Source of the DNA: an uncultured Bacilli bacterium | GTDB lineage: Bacteria > Bacillota_I > Bacilli_A > RF39 > UBA660 | Reading direction: 5' to 3' | DNA: 30,380 bases | NCBI GenBank assembly: GCA_934141145.1 | Contig: CAKPCA010000016.1 | Location: 1 to 30,380, forward strand | In this document: positions 6,508 through 13,183 of the stretch, in pieces | Position numbering within the stretch: position 1 is the stretch's first letter | Layout of the letters: each line of letters starts with the position of its first letter | Program-made: the position numbers and the translations under genes | Notes under the pieces: model-generated | Told to the model about the DNA's origin: nothing | Seen by the model: only the letters and a program-made list of their open reading frames with translations | Databases searched by the model: none

Positions 6508-8250
6508 ATGAAACCAAGCAATTTTATAAGTATAGAAAAGTATAAAGATATAGATAAATTTAAAAAAGAACTTCAAAAATTAGAAGAATTTGTAACTGAT
6601 AATGAGTGGCTTACAATGTTAAAGTACGATATAGCTCTTAATCCAGATTTATCAGATGAAATTTCTAAAATAATTAATTATATTGATGTAGATACATTTA
6701 CTGCAGAAGATTATAATCATTTAATATTAAAACTAAAAGATGAATGTATAAAATTAAAAAATGATGCGGATTCATGTGATGATAAAATAGAAAAATGGTA
6801 TAAATATAGACATTCATATGCCTATTATGGGATGATTGAAGTAATAACAGAAGGCTCAATAATTACAGAAAAAATTTTAAGTGAATTTAAGAAAAAATAT
6901 GGTAGTAATTATTTAGATGAACTTAAAAAAATAGACAATTATAAACCATCAAGTTTAACTAATTTTAATACCCAAAATGAAATCAATATTGATTTAAATG
7001 ATGAAATTGTTAAGATATATTTGTTAATGAAATATTATCAAGATGAAGAACATGTATTTCATGAAAGAGATTTAATAAAAGATCATAGAAATGCAAGACA
7101 ATCTTTTGAAGAAATAGTAAGAAAAAACTATCCACATTTAGAAAAAGTATTTGGAAAAAGTTTACTTATGCTTGTAATTTTAGATAATATTCCTTTAATA
7201 GATATTAATATATTATCAAGGTTTATATTAGTTAATGAAAATAAAAATCTTGCAAATATAATAGGTGGTAAAGGACTTGGACTTTCTATATTAAATACAT
7301 ATGGGTTAAATGTTCCAGAAACATATTTGATAAGCGTAACATCACTAAAAGAAGGCCTATATAAAGATGAAATTGAAAAATTAAAAAATCAAAATTATGC
7401 AGTTAGGAGTTCTGCAACAGTAGAAGATAATGAAAATAATTCATTCGCAGGATTATTTATATCAAAGTTAAATGTACCAAAGAATGAAATATATGAGAAT
7501 GTTGAATGTGTAAGAGATTCAATTAACAATGAAAGAGTTAATTCATATGTAGAACATTTTAATACTGATAATCCATATATGTCAGTGGTAGTTCAAAAAT
7601 TTAAAGAGCCTATTCTTTCTGGGGTATGGATTGGAAATAATATTAATTCTGGATATTTAGAATGGGTTAATGGTAATGGAGAAAAATTAGTGAGTGGACA
7701 TGTAAAACCTACTTCTGAAAAATGGCCTAATAATGACAATAATAATTTAAATGTAGATGGTAAGAATGTAGGAGAAAGTTGTTTAGAATTACAACAAAAA
7801 CTAAATTCTTCTGCGGATCTTGAATGGTGCATTTTAGATGATAAATTAGTATGGCTACAATATAGACCGGTAACAAAGAAAATAGAGTATAAAGAAGCAA
7901 GCACAACAGAAAATTCTTTTATTGGAGTTGCGGCATCTTCAGGGACTGTAATAGGTAAGCCTATTTATTTAGAAGAACCAGAAGAAGAGCATATTTTTGA
8001 GGATGGAAGTATATTACTAACTGATTATACAGATCCAGATTGGGTTCCTATTATTCTTAGAAGCTCTGGAATAATAACTGCTGAAGGTGGATTTTTATCT
8101 CATACTGCAATTATTTCAAGAGAACTTGGAATTCCATGCGTAACAGGACTGGGTTATGATGCCATTGAAAAATTAAAGGATGAAGAACAAATAGAAGTAA
8201 ATGGAAATAACGGAAGTGTAAAAAGAATTGAGGTAATCTATGATATATAA
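6508..8250 (+). CDS. PEP-synthase/rifampin-phosphotransferase-like ATP-dependent phosphotransferase
   Basis: This 580-aa enzyme combines three parts. Residues 1-240 are a helical region of unknown role. An ATP-grasp domain related to the PPDK/PEP synthase N-domain follows (about 245-455), with NIIGGKGLGLS (250-260), AVRSSATVED (298-307), SFAGLF (312-317) and LVWLQYRPVT (448-456). A swivelling phosphohistidine domain (about 470-575) carries GGFLSHTAIISRELGIP with the catalytic His at about 532. The PEP/pyruvate TIM barrel of PEP synthase is absent, so phosphate must go from ATP via His to another acceptor, as in rifampin phosphotransferase. No rifampin-binding domain is evident between the two catalytic domains, so the substrate is unknown. 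It lies 3 nt after the DUF1835 gene and overlaps the kinase gene by 11 nt. Catalytic class is firm; substrate is not. Confidence 0.85.
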   Translation: MKPSNFISIEKYKDIDKFKKELQKLEEFVTDNEWLTMLKYDIALNPDLSDEISKIINYIDVDTFTAEDYNHLILKLKDECIKLKNDADSCDDKIEKWYKYRHSYAYYGMIEVITEGSIITEKILSEFKKKYGSNYLDELKKIDNYKPSSLTNFNTQNEINIDLNDEIVKIYLLMKYYQDEEHVFHERDLIKDHRNARQSFEEIVRKNYPHLEKVFGKSLLMLVILDNIPLIDINILSRFILVNENKNLANIIGGKGLGLSILNTYGLNVPETYLISVTSLKEGLYKDEIEKLKNQNYAVRSSATVEDNENNSFAGLFISKLNVPKNEIYENVECVRDSINNERVNSYVEHFNTDNPYMSVVVQKFKEPILSGVWIGNNINSGYLEWVNGNGEKLVSGHVKPTSEKWPNNDNNNLNVDGKNVGESCLELQQKLNSSADLEWCILDDKLVWLQYRPVTKKIEYKEASTTENSFIGVAASSGTVIGKPIYLEEPEEEHIFEDGSILLTDYTDPDWVPIILRSSGIITAEGGFLSHTAIISRELGIPCVTGLGYDAIEKLKDEEQIEVNGNNGSVKRIEVIYDI

Positions 8251-9088
8251 AAAATATAGAGAATTAACTATTGATTTGTTTTCAATACAATATAAAAATA
8301 TAAAACTAAAAAAAATAATAAGTTATCCGCCTGCTGGTAATGATGTTGTAGAAGCTATTGCAGATATAAAAAATAAAGAAGAAAATGTATATATAAAATT
8401 TGAAAGAAGTAAAATGGCGAATTTTGAAACCGAATACAAACATTTAAAGTTATTAAGTGATATTAATATCTTTCCTAAAGTAATTGAATTTGGTAGTGTT
8501 AATGATAAAAAATATATTATTTTAGAAAAGATTGAAGGTGATAGGCTATCTGATATATTTAAGCAAGATAAAAAAGATAAAGAAATTTATCTTAAAGAAT
8601 ATGGTAAAACATTATCACAAATACACAATATAAAAAATAGAGAATTTGATAAAGCTTTTCAAAGACCAATAAATGAGGTTCCTAAAAATTATAAAAATTC
8701 TGACGAATTTTCTGAGAAAATAATAAAATACCTTGAAGAAAATAAAATTGAAAAAGATAATAAAACTTTTATACATGGTGATTTTCACTATGCAAATGTG
8801 TTATTTAAAAACAAAAAAGTAAATGGAATTATTGATTTAGAATATAGTGGCCTGGGTTTTAAAGAACAAGATATAGCGTGGGCTTTAATACTTAGACCAG
8901 GTCAGGAATTTATGGATGATATAGATGATATCAATTTATTTTTAGAGGGGTATAGAAGTAAAAGCAATTTTGAATATGATAAATTTAAATGGTGTTATAT
9001 TAATGGAAGCATACATTTTTATTTAATGAATTACGAAAATGAAGAATATAAACAAAAAATAAGAAATCTTATTGAAAAGATAGTATAA
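8240..9088 (+). CDS. APH-fold phosphotransferase (aminoglycoside/choline kinase-like)
   Basis: This 282-aa kinase has an N-lobe with VYIKFERS (lysine about 53) and a hinge region ILEKIEGDRL. The C-lobe has catalytic FIHGDFHYANVLF (HGD at 179-181, Asn 186) and metal-binding IIDLEYSG (Asp 199), followed by KEQDIAWAL. This is the APH family, whose members phosphorylate aminoglycosides, macrolides, choline or other small hydroxylated molecules; the acceptor cannot be read from sequence. Its start overlaps the phosphotransferase by 11 nt, implying coupled translation and a shared pathway. Together the three genes encode two ATP-dependent small-molecule phosphotransferases plus a DUF1835 partner. 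Confidence 0.85.
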   Translation: MIYKKYRELTIDLFSIQYKNIKLKKIISYPPAGNDVVEAIADIKNKEENVYIKFERSKMANFETEYKHLKLLSDINIFPKVIEFGSVNDKKYIILEKIEGDRLSDIFKQDKKDKEIYLKEYGKTLSQIHNIKNREFDKAFQRPINEVPKNYKNSDEFSEKIIKYLEENKIEKDNKTFIHGDFHYANVLFKNKKVNGIIDLEYSGLGFKEQDIAWALILRPGQEFMDDIDDINLFLEGYRSKSNFEYDKFKWCYINGSIHFYLMNYENEEYKQKIRNLIEKIV

Positions 9089-9143
9089 AATCAAATCAAT
9101 AGAAGCCTATTTAAAAGAACATATTAAGGAGGTAGAAAAAATT

Positions 9144-9668
9144 ATGTTAGAAAATGGTAAATATGGTGAATATACAGATTTATATGATGAAAATAAAAAT
9201 TTAACAGGAGAAAAATTATTTAGAGAAAAAGGAACAAAATTAATTGTACCTAAAGGAAGGTATTCAATTGTTGTACTTGCATTTATAGAAAATTCTAAAG
9301 GTGAATTTTTATTTCAAATGACATCAAAAGGAAAGAAAAATGTATGGGCTACAACAGGTGGTCATGTAAAATCTGGTCAGACAAGTAAAGAAGCTATTAT
9401 AGAAGAAATAAAAGAAGAATTAGGTATAGATATCAATGAAGATGAAGTAAAACTATTTAAAACATATAAATATGATGATGCATTTAAAGATGTATTTTAT
9501 ATAAAGAAAGACATTGATATAAATTCATTAACTTATCAAGAAGATGAAGTAGAGTATGTAAAATACTTAACAAAAGATGAAATATTGGATTTAATAAATA
9601 ATGATGGTAATATTAGAAAAACAAATATAGATGCTTTTCTAGATTTAATAAACGGCTATGAATATTAA
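9144..9668 (+). CDS. Nudix-family protein with altered Nudix box
   Basis: This 174-aa protein has a Nudix box at about 73-96: GGHVKSGQTSKEA followed by IIEEIKEELGID. Against the consensus GX5EX7REUXEEXGU, the first Glu is Gln (SGQ) and the Arg is Glu (EEI rather than REU). The EIKEELG glutamates that bind Mg2+ are kept. The N-terminal GEYTDLYDENKNLTGEKLFREKG segment resembles Nudix proteins of the IDI/YfcD type. Substrate unknown; it may hydrolyse a nucleoside diphosphate-X compound if active. SD AAGGAGG is perfect. Only 55 nt and no terminator separate it from the APH kinase, so it may be the fourth gene of that operon. Confidence 0.82.
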   Translation: MLENGKYGEYTDLYDENKNLTGEKLFREKGTKLIVPKGRYSIVVLAFIENSKGEFLFQMTSKGKKNVWATTGGHVKSGQTSKEAIIEEIKEELGIDINEDEVKLFKTYKYDDAFKDVFYIKKDIDINSLTYQEDEVEYVKYLTKDEILDLINNDGNIRKTNIDAFLDLINGYEY

Positions 9669-9687
9669 TTTATTTATAGCTTTTTTT
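9655..9687 (+). terminator. Terminator overlapping the Nudix gene end
   Basis: GCTAT pairs with ATAGC (with additional interrupted AT pairing inside), followed by seven Ts. It isolates the peptide cluster downstream. Confidence 0.6.
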
Positions 9688-9706
9688 GTCTTGTTTTATC
9701 GAATCT

Positions 9707-9724
9707 GTTGACTTTAAAGTTAAC
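9707..9724 (+). promoter_or_regulatory. Near-perfect palindrome overlapping the -35 box of the peptide cluster
   Basis: GTTGACTTT pairs with AAAGTTAAC at 8 of 9 positions with no spacer. It covers the -35 TTGACT and part of the spacer, a classical repressor position. The cognate regulator is unknown; the MarR gene at 12732 is one candidate. Confidence 0.55.
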
Positions 9725-9736
9725 TTGTAGTATATT
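9708..9736 (+). promoter_or_regulatory. Promoter of the peptide/ThiF-like/ABC-F cluster
   Basis: TTGACT and TATATT with 17-nt spacing. The leader to the peptide ATG would be about 75 nt. Confidence 0.75.
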
Positions 9737-9818
9737 GTAACTAGATAATTAATTTACAACCTGTTAACAAACATATAATGATTATCTTTAAATAATATTA
9801 ATATGAGGAGGGTTTTAA

Positions 9819-9884
9819 ATGAAAGTTACTGTTAAGAAATTAAAATCAACAAAATTTTCATGCCATGTTGATCAAAATTGTTAA
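9819..9884 (+). CDS. Candidate 21-aa precursor peptide of a microcin C-like cluster (or leader peptide)
   Basis: This short gene encodes 21 residues: it begins MKVTVKKLKS and ends FSCHVDQNC. It is followed by tandem TAA TAA. Its SD, GAGGAGGG at 9805-9812 with 6-nt spacing, is among the strongest in the window. The layout of promoter, tiny ORF, hairpin, adenylating E1-like enzyme mirrors mccA-mccB of microcin C, where MccB activates the C-terminal Asn of a 7-residue peptide. Here the last residue is Cys (preceded by Asn) and a second Cys is at position 15. The basic N-terminal half could be a leader bound by the enzyme's N-terminal domain, with SCHVDQNC as the core. Alternatively it may be a regulatory leader peptide controlling the ABC-F gene by attenuation. 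Translation is very likely; function is inferred. Confidence 0.7.
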   Translation: MKVTVKKLKSTKFSCHVDQNC

Positions 9885-9889
9885 TAATT

Positions 9890-9926
9890 AAAAGTCCAGT
9901 TGTTTTAACAATTTGGACTTTTATTT
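9890..9926 (+). terminator. Hairpin between peptide and enzyme genes (partial terminator or attenuator)
   Basis: AAAAGTCCA (9890-9898) pairs with TGGACTTTT (9914-9922), and an inner TTGTT pairs with AACAA, giving a long stem with TTTTATTT at its foot. It sits 5 nt after the peptide stop. In the mcc operon a hairpin here makes peptide mRNA exceed enzyme mRNA. For ABC-F genes similar hairpins act as attenuators. The SD for the enzyme (GGGAGG, 9932) lies outside it. Confidence 0.8.
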
Positions 9927-9942
9927 GTAATGGGAGGTTATT

Positions 9943-10980
9943 ATGAAATTAATTATAAATCCTTCAAAACCATTTTATATAAATAAAATTTCTAAAAATA
10001 TTAGAATGGGAAACTTTAAAGAAACAGGAAAAGAAATTGATTTTGAGGATGAGGTTATTTGCGATATTTTTAAATATTTAAAAGAACCAAAGGATTATGA
10101 AAACGTAGTAGAATACATTCAAAAAATTAGTAATTATAATAAAGAAGAAATAATGAATACGATAAATTTTTTTATTGATGAACAATTTATAATTGAGGAT
10201 GATAATTATAATAACATAATATCAGATGCTCTATATAACCGAGAAAAATTATATTTTTATATGCTTAATGATGAGATAATAGAATTGGAAAAAATAAAAG
10301 ATAAAAATCTTTTGATACTCGGAATAGGCGCAATTGGTTCTATAACAACAGAATTACTCGCAAGAGCGGGTTTTAATAATTTTACATTAGTAGATAATGA
10401 TCTCGTTGAAAAATCTAATTTAATAAGGCAATTATCTTATACTAATAATGATACTTTAAGGTATAAAGTTGATGTTATGGAAAAAAGATTAAAAAGTATT
10501 AATGAAAATATAAAAGTAAAAAAAATCAATAAATTTATTCAAAAAGAAGAAGATATAGTAAATGAAGTACGCAATTCAGATTTTGTGCTATGTACTATGG
10601 ATAAACCATATAGAGTAATTAGAAGGCTTATAAATGATATATGTGTAAAAGAAAATAAACCCGTTTTATTTTCTGGTTTTTCAGAACATGTTGGTATGAT
10701 AGGTCCATTTGTAATCCCAGGTAAAACAGCTTGCTTATCATGTATTGAAAAAAATGATATAGATGAACCTTTAAATAATGTTCCAGTAGTTCCGTCTTAT
10801 GGACCACTATGTACTTTAATTTCATCTATTGTATCTGATGAAATAATAAATTACTTTACAAAATATAAAAAGAATAATTTAATTGGTAAAACTTTCATGT
10901 TTAATATGTATACATATAATACAAATATAATTAATTGGGAAAGAAATTCAAAATGTAAAAAGTGTGGTGAAATAAAATGA
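9943..10980 (+). CDS. MccB/ThiF-like E1-type adenylating enzyme
   Basis: The 345-aa enzyme should activate a carboxyl group, most likely the C-terminus of the adjacent 21-aa peptide, with ATP. Residues 1-100 form a separate region with a helix-rich wing ending INFFIDEQFIIEDD, like the peptide-clamp/RRE domain of MccB; simple ThiF or MoeB proteins lack it. The E1 domain (about 115-345) has GIGAIG (127-132), VDNDLVEKSNLIRQ (150-163, with Asp, Asn, Arg and Gln of the family), the Mg-site Asp in CTMDKP (220), GPFVIPGKTACLSC (254-267) and the second zinc pair CKKC (338-341). All nucleotide and zinc positions are present. It overlaps the ABC-F gene by 4 nt (ATGA) and follows the peptide gene and hairpin. 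No ThiS- or MoaD-like ubiquitin-fold partner is encoded nearby, which argues against cofactor sulfur transfer. Confidence 0.85.
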   Translation: MKLIINPSKPFYINKISKNIRMGNFKETGKEIDFEDEVICDIFKYLKEPKDYENVVEYIQKISNYNKEEIMNTINFFIDEQFIIEDDNYNNIISDALYNREKLYFYMLNDEIIELEKIKDKNLLILGIGAIGSITTELLARAGFNNFTLVDNDLVEKSNLIRQLSYTNNDTLRYKVDVMEKRLKSINENIKVKKINKFIQKEEDIVNEVRNSDFVLCTMDKPYRVIRRLINDICVKENKPVLFSGFSEHVGMIGPFVIPGKTACLSCIEKNDIDEPLNNVPVVPSYGPLCTLISSIVSDEIINYFTKYKKNNLIGKTFMFNMYTYNTNIINWERNSKCKKCGEIK

Positions 10981-12599
10981 TAGTAAAAAATTTAAGTAAG
11001 TCATTTAATTCAAACAAAATACTAGATAATATTAGTTTTGTTTTAGAAGATAATGATAAGGTATGTTTAATTGGAAATAATGGTGCAGGTAAAAGTACAT
11101 TATTAAAAATATTAAATGGTAATATAAATTATGATTCAGGTAACATAAATTATAATGATGAAAGTATAGGTATGTTAATGCAAGAAATTGATATAGAAGA
11201 TTATGATTTAACTATAATAGACTATATAAAAAAGAAAACAAATATTTTATTACTTGAAGAAAAACTTCATAAATTAGAAGAAAATTTAAACGATAGTAAT
11301 ATGGACGAATATGGTAATGTTTTAGATTTGTACCTAAAGTTAGATGGATATAACTTTGAAAATAATATTAATATGTTATTAAATGGTCTAGGATTAAATA
11401 AAGACTTAAATAAAAAAGTAAAAGAACTATCTGGTGGAGAAAAAATAAAGGTATTACTTACTATACTTTTACTTAGTAATCCAGATATAATGCTTTTAGA
11501 TGAACCAACTAATAATTTAGATATAGATGGTATTACTTATTTAGAAAATTACTTAGTAAAATTAAATAAAAAAATGATAATAGTATCACATGATGAAGAG
11601 TTTTTGAATAACATATCAAATAAAATATTTGAGCTTAATCAAGGAAAATTAACTGAATATAAAATGCCATATTATGAATATTTAGATTATAAAGAAAAAG
11701 AATACCAAAGAAATTTAGATGAATATAATAGTATAAATGAGAAAAGAGAAGAATTAAAATCAAGAATAAGAGAAGCAGAAAAATGGTCAAATAAGGGTGC
11801 AAATAAAAAGAAAAAAGATAATGATAAAATAGCTGCTAATTTTGCTAAAGAACAAACTAAAAAAACATCTGGAAATATTTCTAAATTAAAAAGAGAACTA
11901 GAAAAAGAAAAAAATATTGATTTTAAGAAAAAAGAAAAGGTAAGTTTTGATGTTAATTTTACAAATGAAAAAGGTAATAAAGATATTATTATTAATGATC
12001 TTGTTTGTGGTTATGAAAATTTTAAAACGAGTAAAATAAATTTAAATATTCCATTTGGAATGAGAGTTAGAATTGATGGAAAAAATGGTACAGGTAAATC
12101 AACATTTATAAAGACACTTTTATCAAAAATAGATAAAGTTAGTGGCAATATAATAAAAGGAAATGAAGTAAAATTTGGTTATATATCACAAGATACTTTA
12201 ATTGAAGATAATAATAAAACTATATATGAATATTTAACAGAAGGAATGGACGAAGTTAATAATGGTTTATTATTTACTGTATTAGATAAGTTTAATATTT
12301 CTTATGAAGATAGAAATAAAAAGTATAGTATGCTTAGTCCAGGAGAAAGAACAAGAGTTAATCTTGCAAAATTATCCATTGATGAAGTAAATGTATTAGT
12401 ACTTGATGAAATTACAAATCATTTAGATATGGAAGCATTAAATTTGATTTATGATATGTTAGATAGCTTTAAAGGTACAATAATAAGTATTTCTCATAAT
12501 AGAAAATTTAATGAAATATTATCCCCAGATATTACATATAATATATCTACATCAAAAATAGAATATAAGGAGAATCCCAGGCAAAAGGTTTTAAAATAA
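10977..12599 (+). CDS. ABC-F family ATPase, possible ribosome-protecting immunity protein
   Basis: The 540-aa protein has two ATPase domains and no TM segment. The first has Walker A GNNGAGKST (33-41), signature LSGGEK (151) and Walker B IMLLDEP (171-177). The second has Walker A GKNGTGKST, signature LSPGER and Walker B VLVLDEITNHLD. The linker (about 225-330) is strongly charged and helical with a Lys-rich tip (NKKKKDNDK), as in ABC-F proteins that reach into the ribosome. Family members either assist translation or protect ribosomes from antibiotics. Its start overlaps the stop of the E1-like enzyme by 4 nt, so it is translationally coupled to the peptide-modifying gene. Self-immunity of a producer is therefore an attractive inference, though a housekeeping ABC-F is not excluded. 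Confidence 0.88.
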   Translation: MIVKNLSKSFNSNKILDNISFVLEDNDKVCLIGNNGAGKSTLLKILNGNINYDSGNINYNDESIGMLMQEIDIEDYDLTIIDYIKKKTNILLLEEKLHKLEENLNDSNMDEYGNVLDLYLKLDGYNFENNINMLLNGLGLNKDLNKKVKELSGGEKIKVLLTILLLSNPDIMLLDEPTNNLDIDGITYLENYLVKLNKKMIIVSHDEEFLNNISNKIFELNQGKLTEYKMPYYEYLDYKEKEYQRNLDEYNSINEKREELKSRIREAEKWSNKGANKKKKDNDKIAANFAKEQTKKTSGNISKLKRELEKEKNIDFKKKEKVSFDVNFTNEKGNKDIIINDLVCGYENFKTSKINLNIPFGMRVRIDGKNGTGKSTFIKTLLSKIDKVSGNIIKGNEVKFGYISQDTLIEDNNKTIYEYLTEGMDEVNNGLLFTVLDKFNISYEDRNKKYSMLSPGERTRVNLAKLSIDEVNVLVLDEITNHLDMEALNLIYDMLDSFKGTIISISHNRKFNEILSPDITYNISTSKIEYKENPRQKVLK

Positions 12600-12610
12600 T
12601 TATTAATATA

Positions 12611-12648
12611 AACTACTAATATTTAAATTATATGTTAGTAGTTTTTTT
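12611..12648 (+). terminator. Terminator of the peptide/ThiF-like/ABC-F cluster
   Basis: AACTACTAA / TTAGTAGTT stem with an AT-rich apical loop and seven Ts. Confidence 0.85.
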
Positions 12649-12671
12649 ATTTTAAAAAAATTGTAAGGGTA

Positions 12672-12701
12672 TTGACAAAATTATACACGAAAGCATATAA
12701 T
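12672..12701 (+). promoter_or_regulatory. Promoter of the MarR/ABC exporter operon
   Basis: TTGACA and TATAAT with an 18-nt spacer, 31 nt before the MarR start codon. Confidence 0.8.
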
Positions 12702-12731
12702 GAATAAGGCTATAAAAAAGAAGGTATATAT

Positions 12732-13178
12732 ATGAATAGAAATAAAGTACTATTTGAAATAAAATCTTTAGAGAAAATATTAGTAAGATATATGTTTAAT
12801 GATTTTAATATTAACAGTATTCCAAGTCCAACTCAAATGCAAATAATGAATTACATGTTTGAAAACAATTTAGATTATGTTTATCAAAAGGATTTAGAAA
12901 ATGTATTAAATTTAAGAAGAGCTACTGTATCAGGTGTTCTTCAAACTATGGAAAAAAATGGTTTATTAAAAAGAGTTATTGATTCTGATGATACAAGAGT
13001 AAAAAAAGTAATTCTTAATCCTGAGACTAAGAAAAAATTTGCTCAAAGAAAAGAAAAATTATTAATTTTAGAAAATTTAATAACTAAAAATATTTCAAAT
13101 AGTGAACTTGAAACCTTTTATATTGTTATTGATAAAATGAAAGATAATATAAAAGAATATAATAATGAAGGGAGATAA
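12732..13178 (+). CDS. MarR-family transcriptional regulator
   Basis: This 148-aa winged-helix regulator has dimerisation helices at both ends, a recognition region with QKDLENVLNLRRATVSGVLQTMEKNGLLKRV (about 55-85) and a wing with DSDDTRVKKVILNPE. MarR proteins typically repress a transporter and release DNA on binding a small ligand. The exporter genes begin 5 nt downstream, so it probably controls its own operon. No clear palindrome was found in the short leader. SD is AGAAGG. Confidence 0.9.
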   Translation: MNRNKVLFEIKSLEKILVRYMFNDFNINSIPSPTQMQIMNYMFENNLDYVYQKDLENVLNLRRATVSGVLQTMEKNGLLKRVIDSDDTRVKKVILNPETKKKFAQRKEKLLILENLITKNISNSELETFYIVIDKMKDNIKEYNNEGR

Positions 13179-13183
13179 TAATT

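Noticed and set aside
9943..10980. Assignment of the E1 enzyme as ThiF or MoeB of cofactor synthesis
   Set aside because: No thiS, moaD or other thiamine or molybdopterin genes are present, the protein has an extra N-terminal region of about 100 residues, and its gene is coupled to a peptide ORF and an ABC-F gene.
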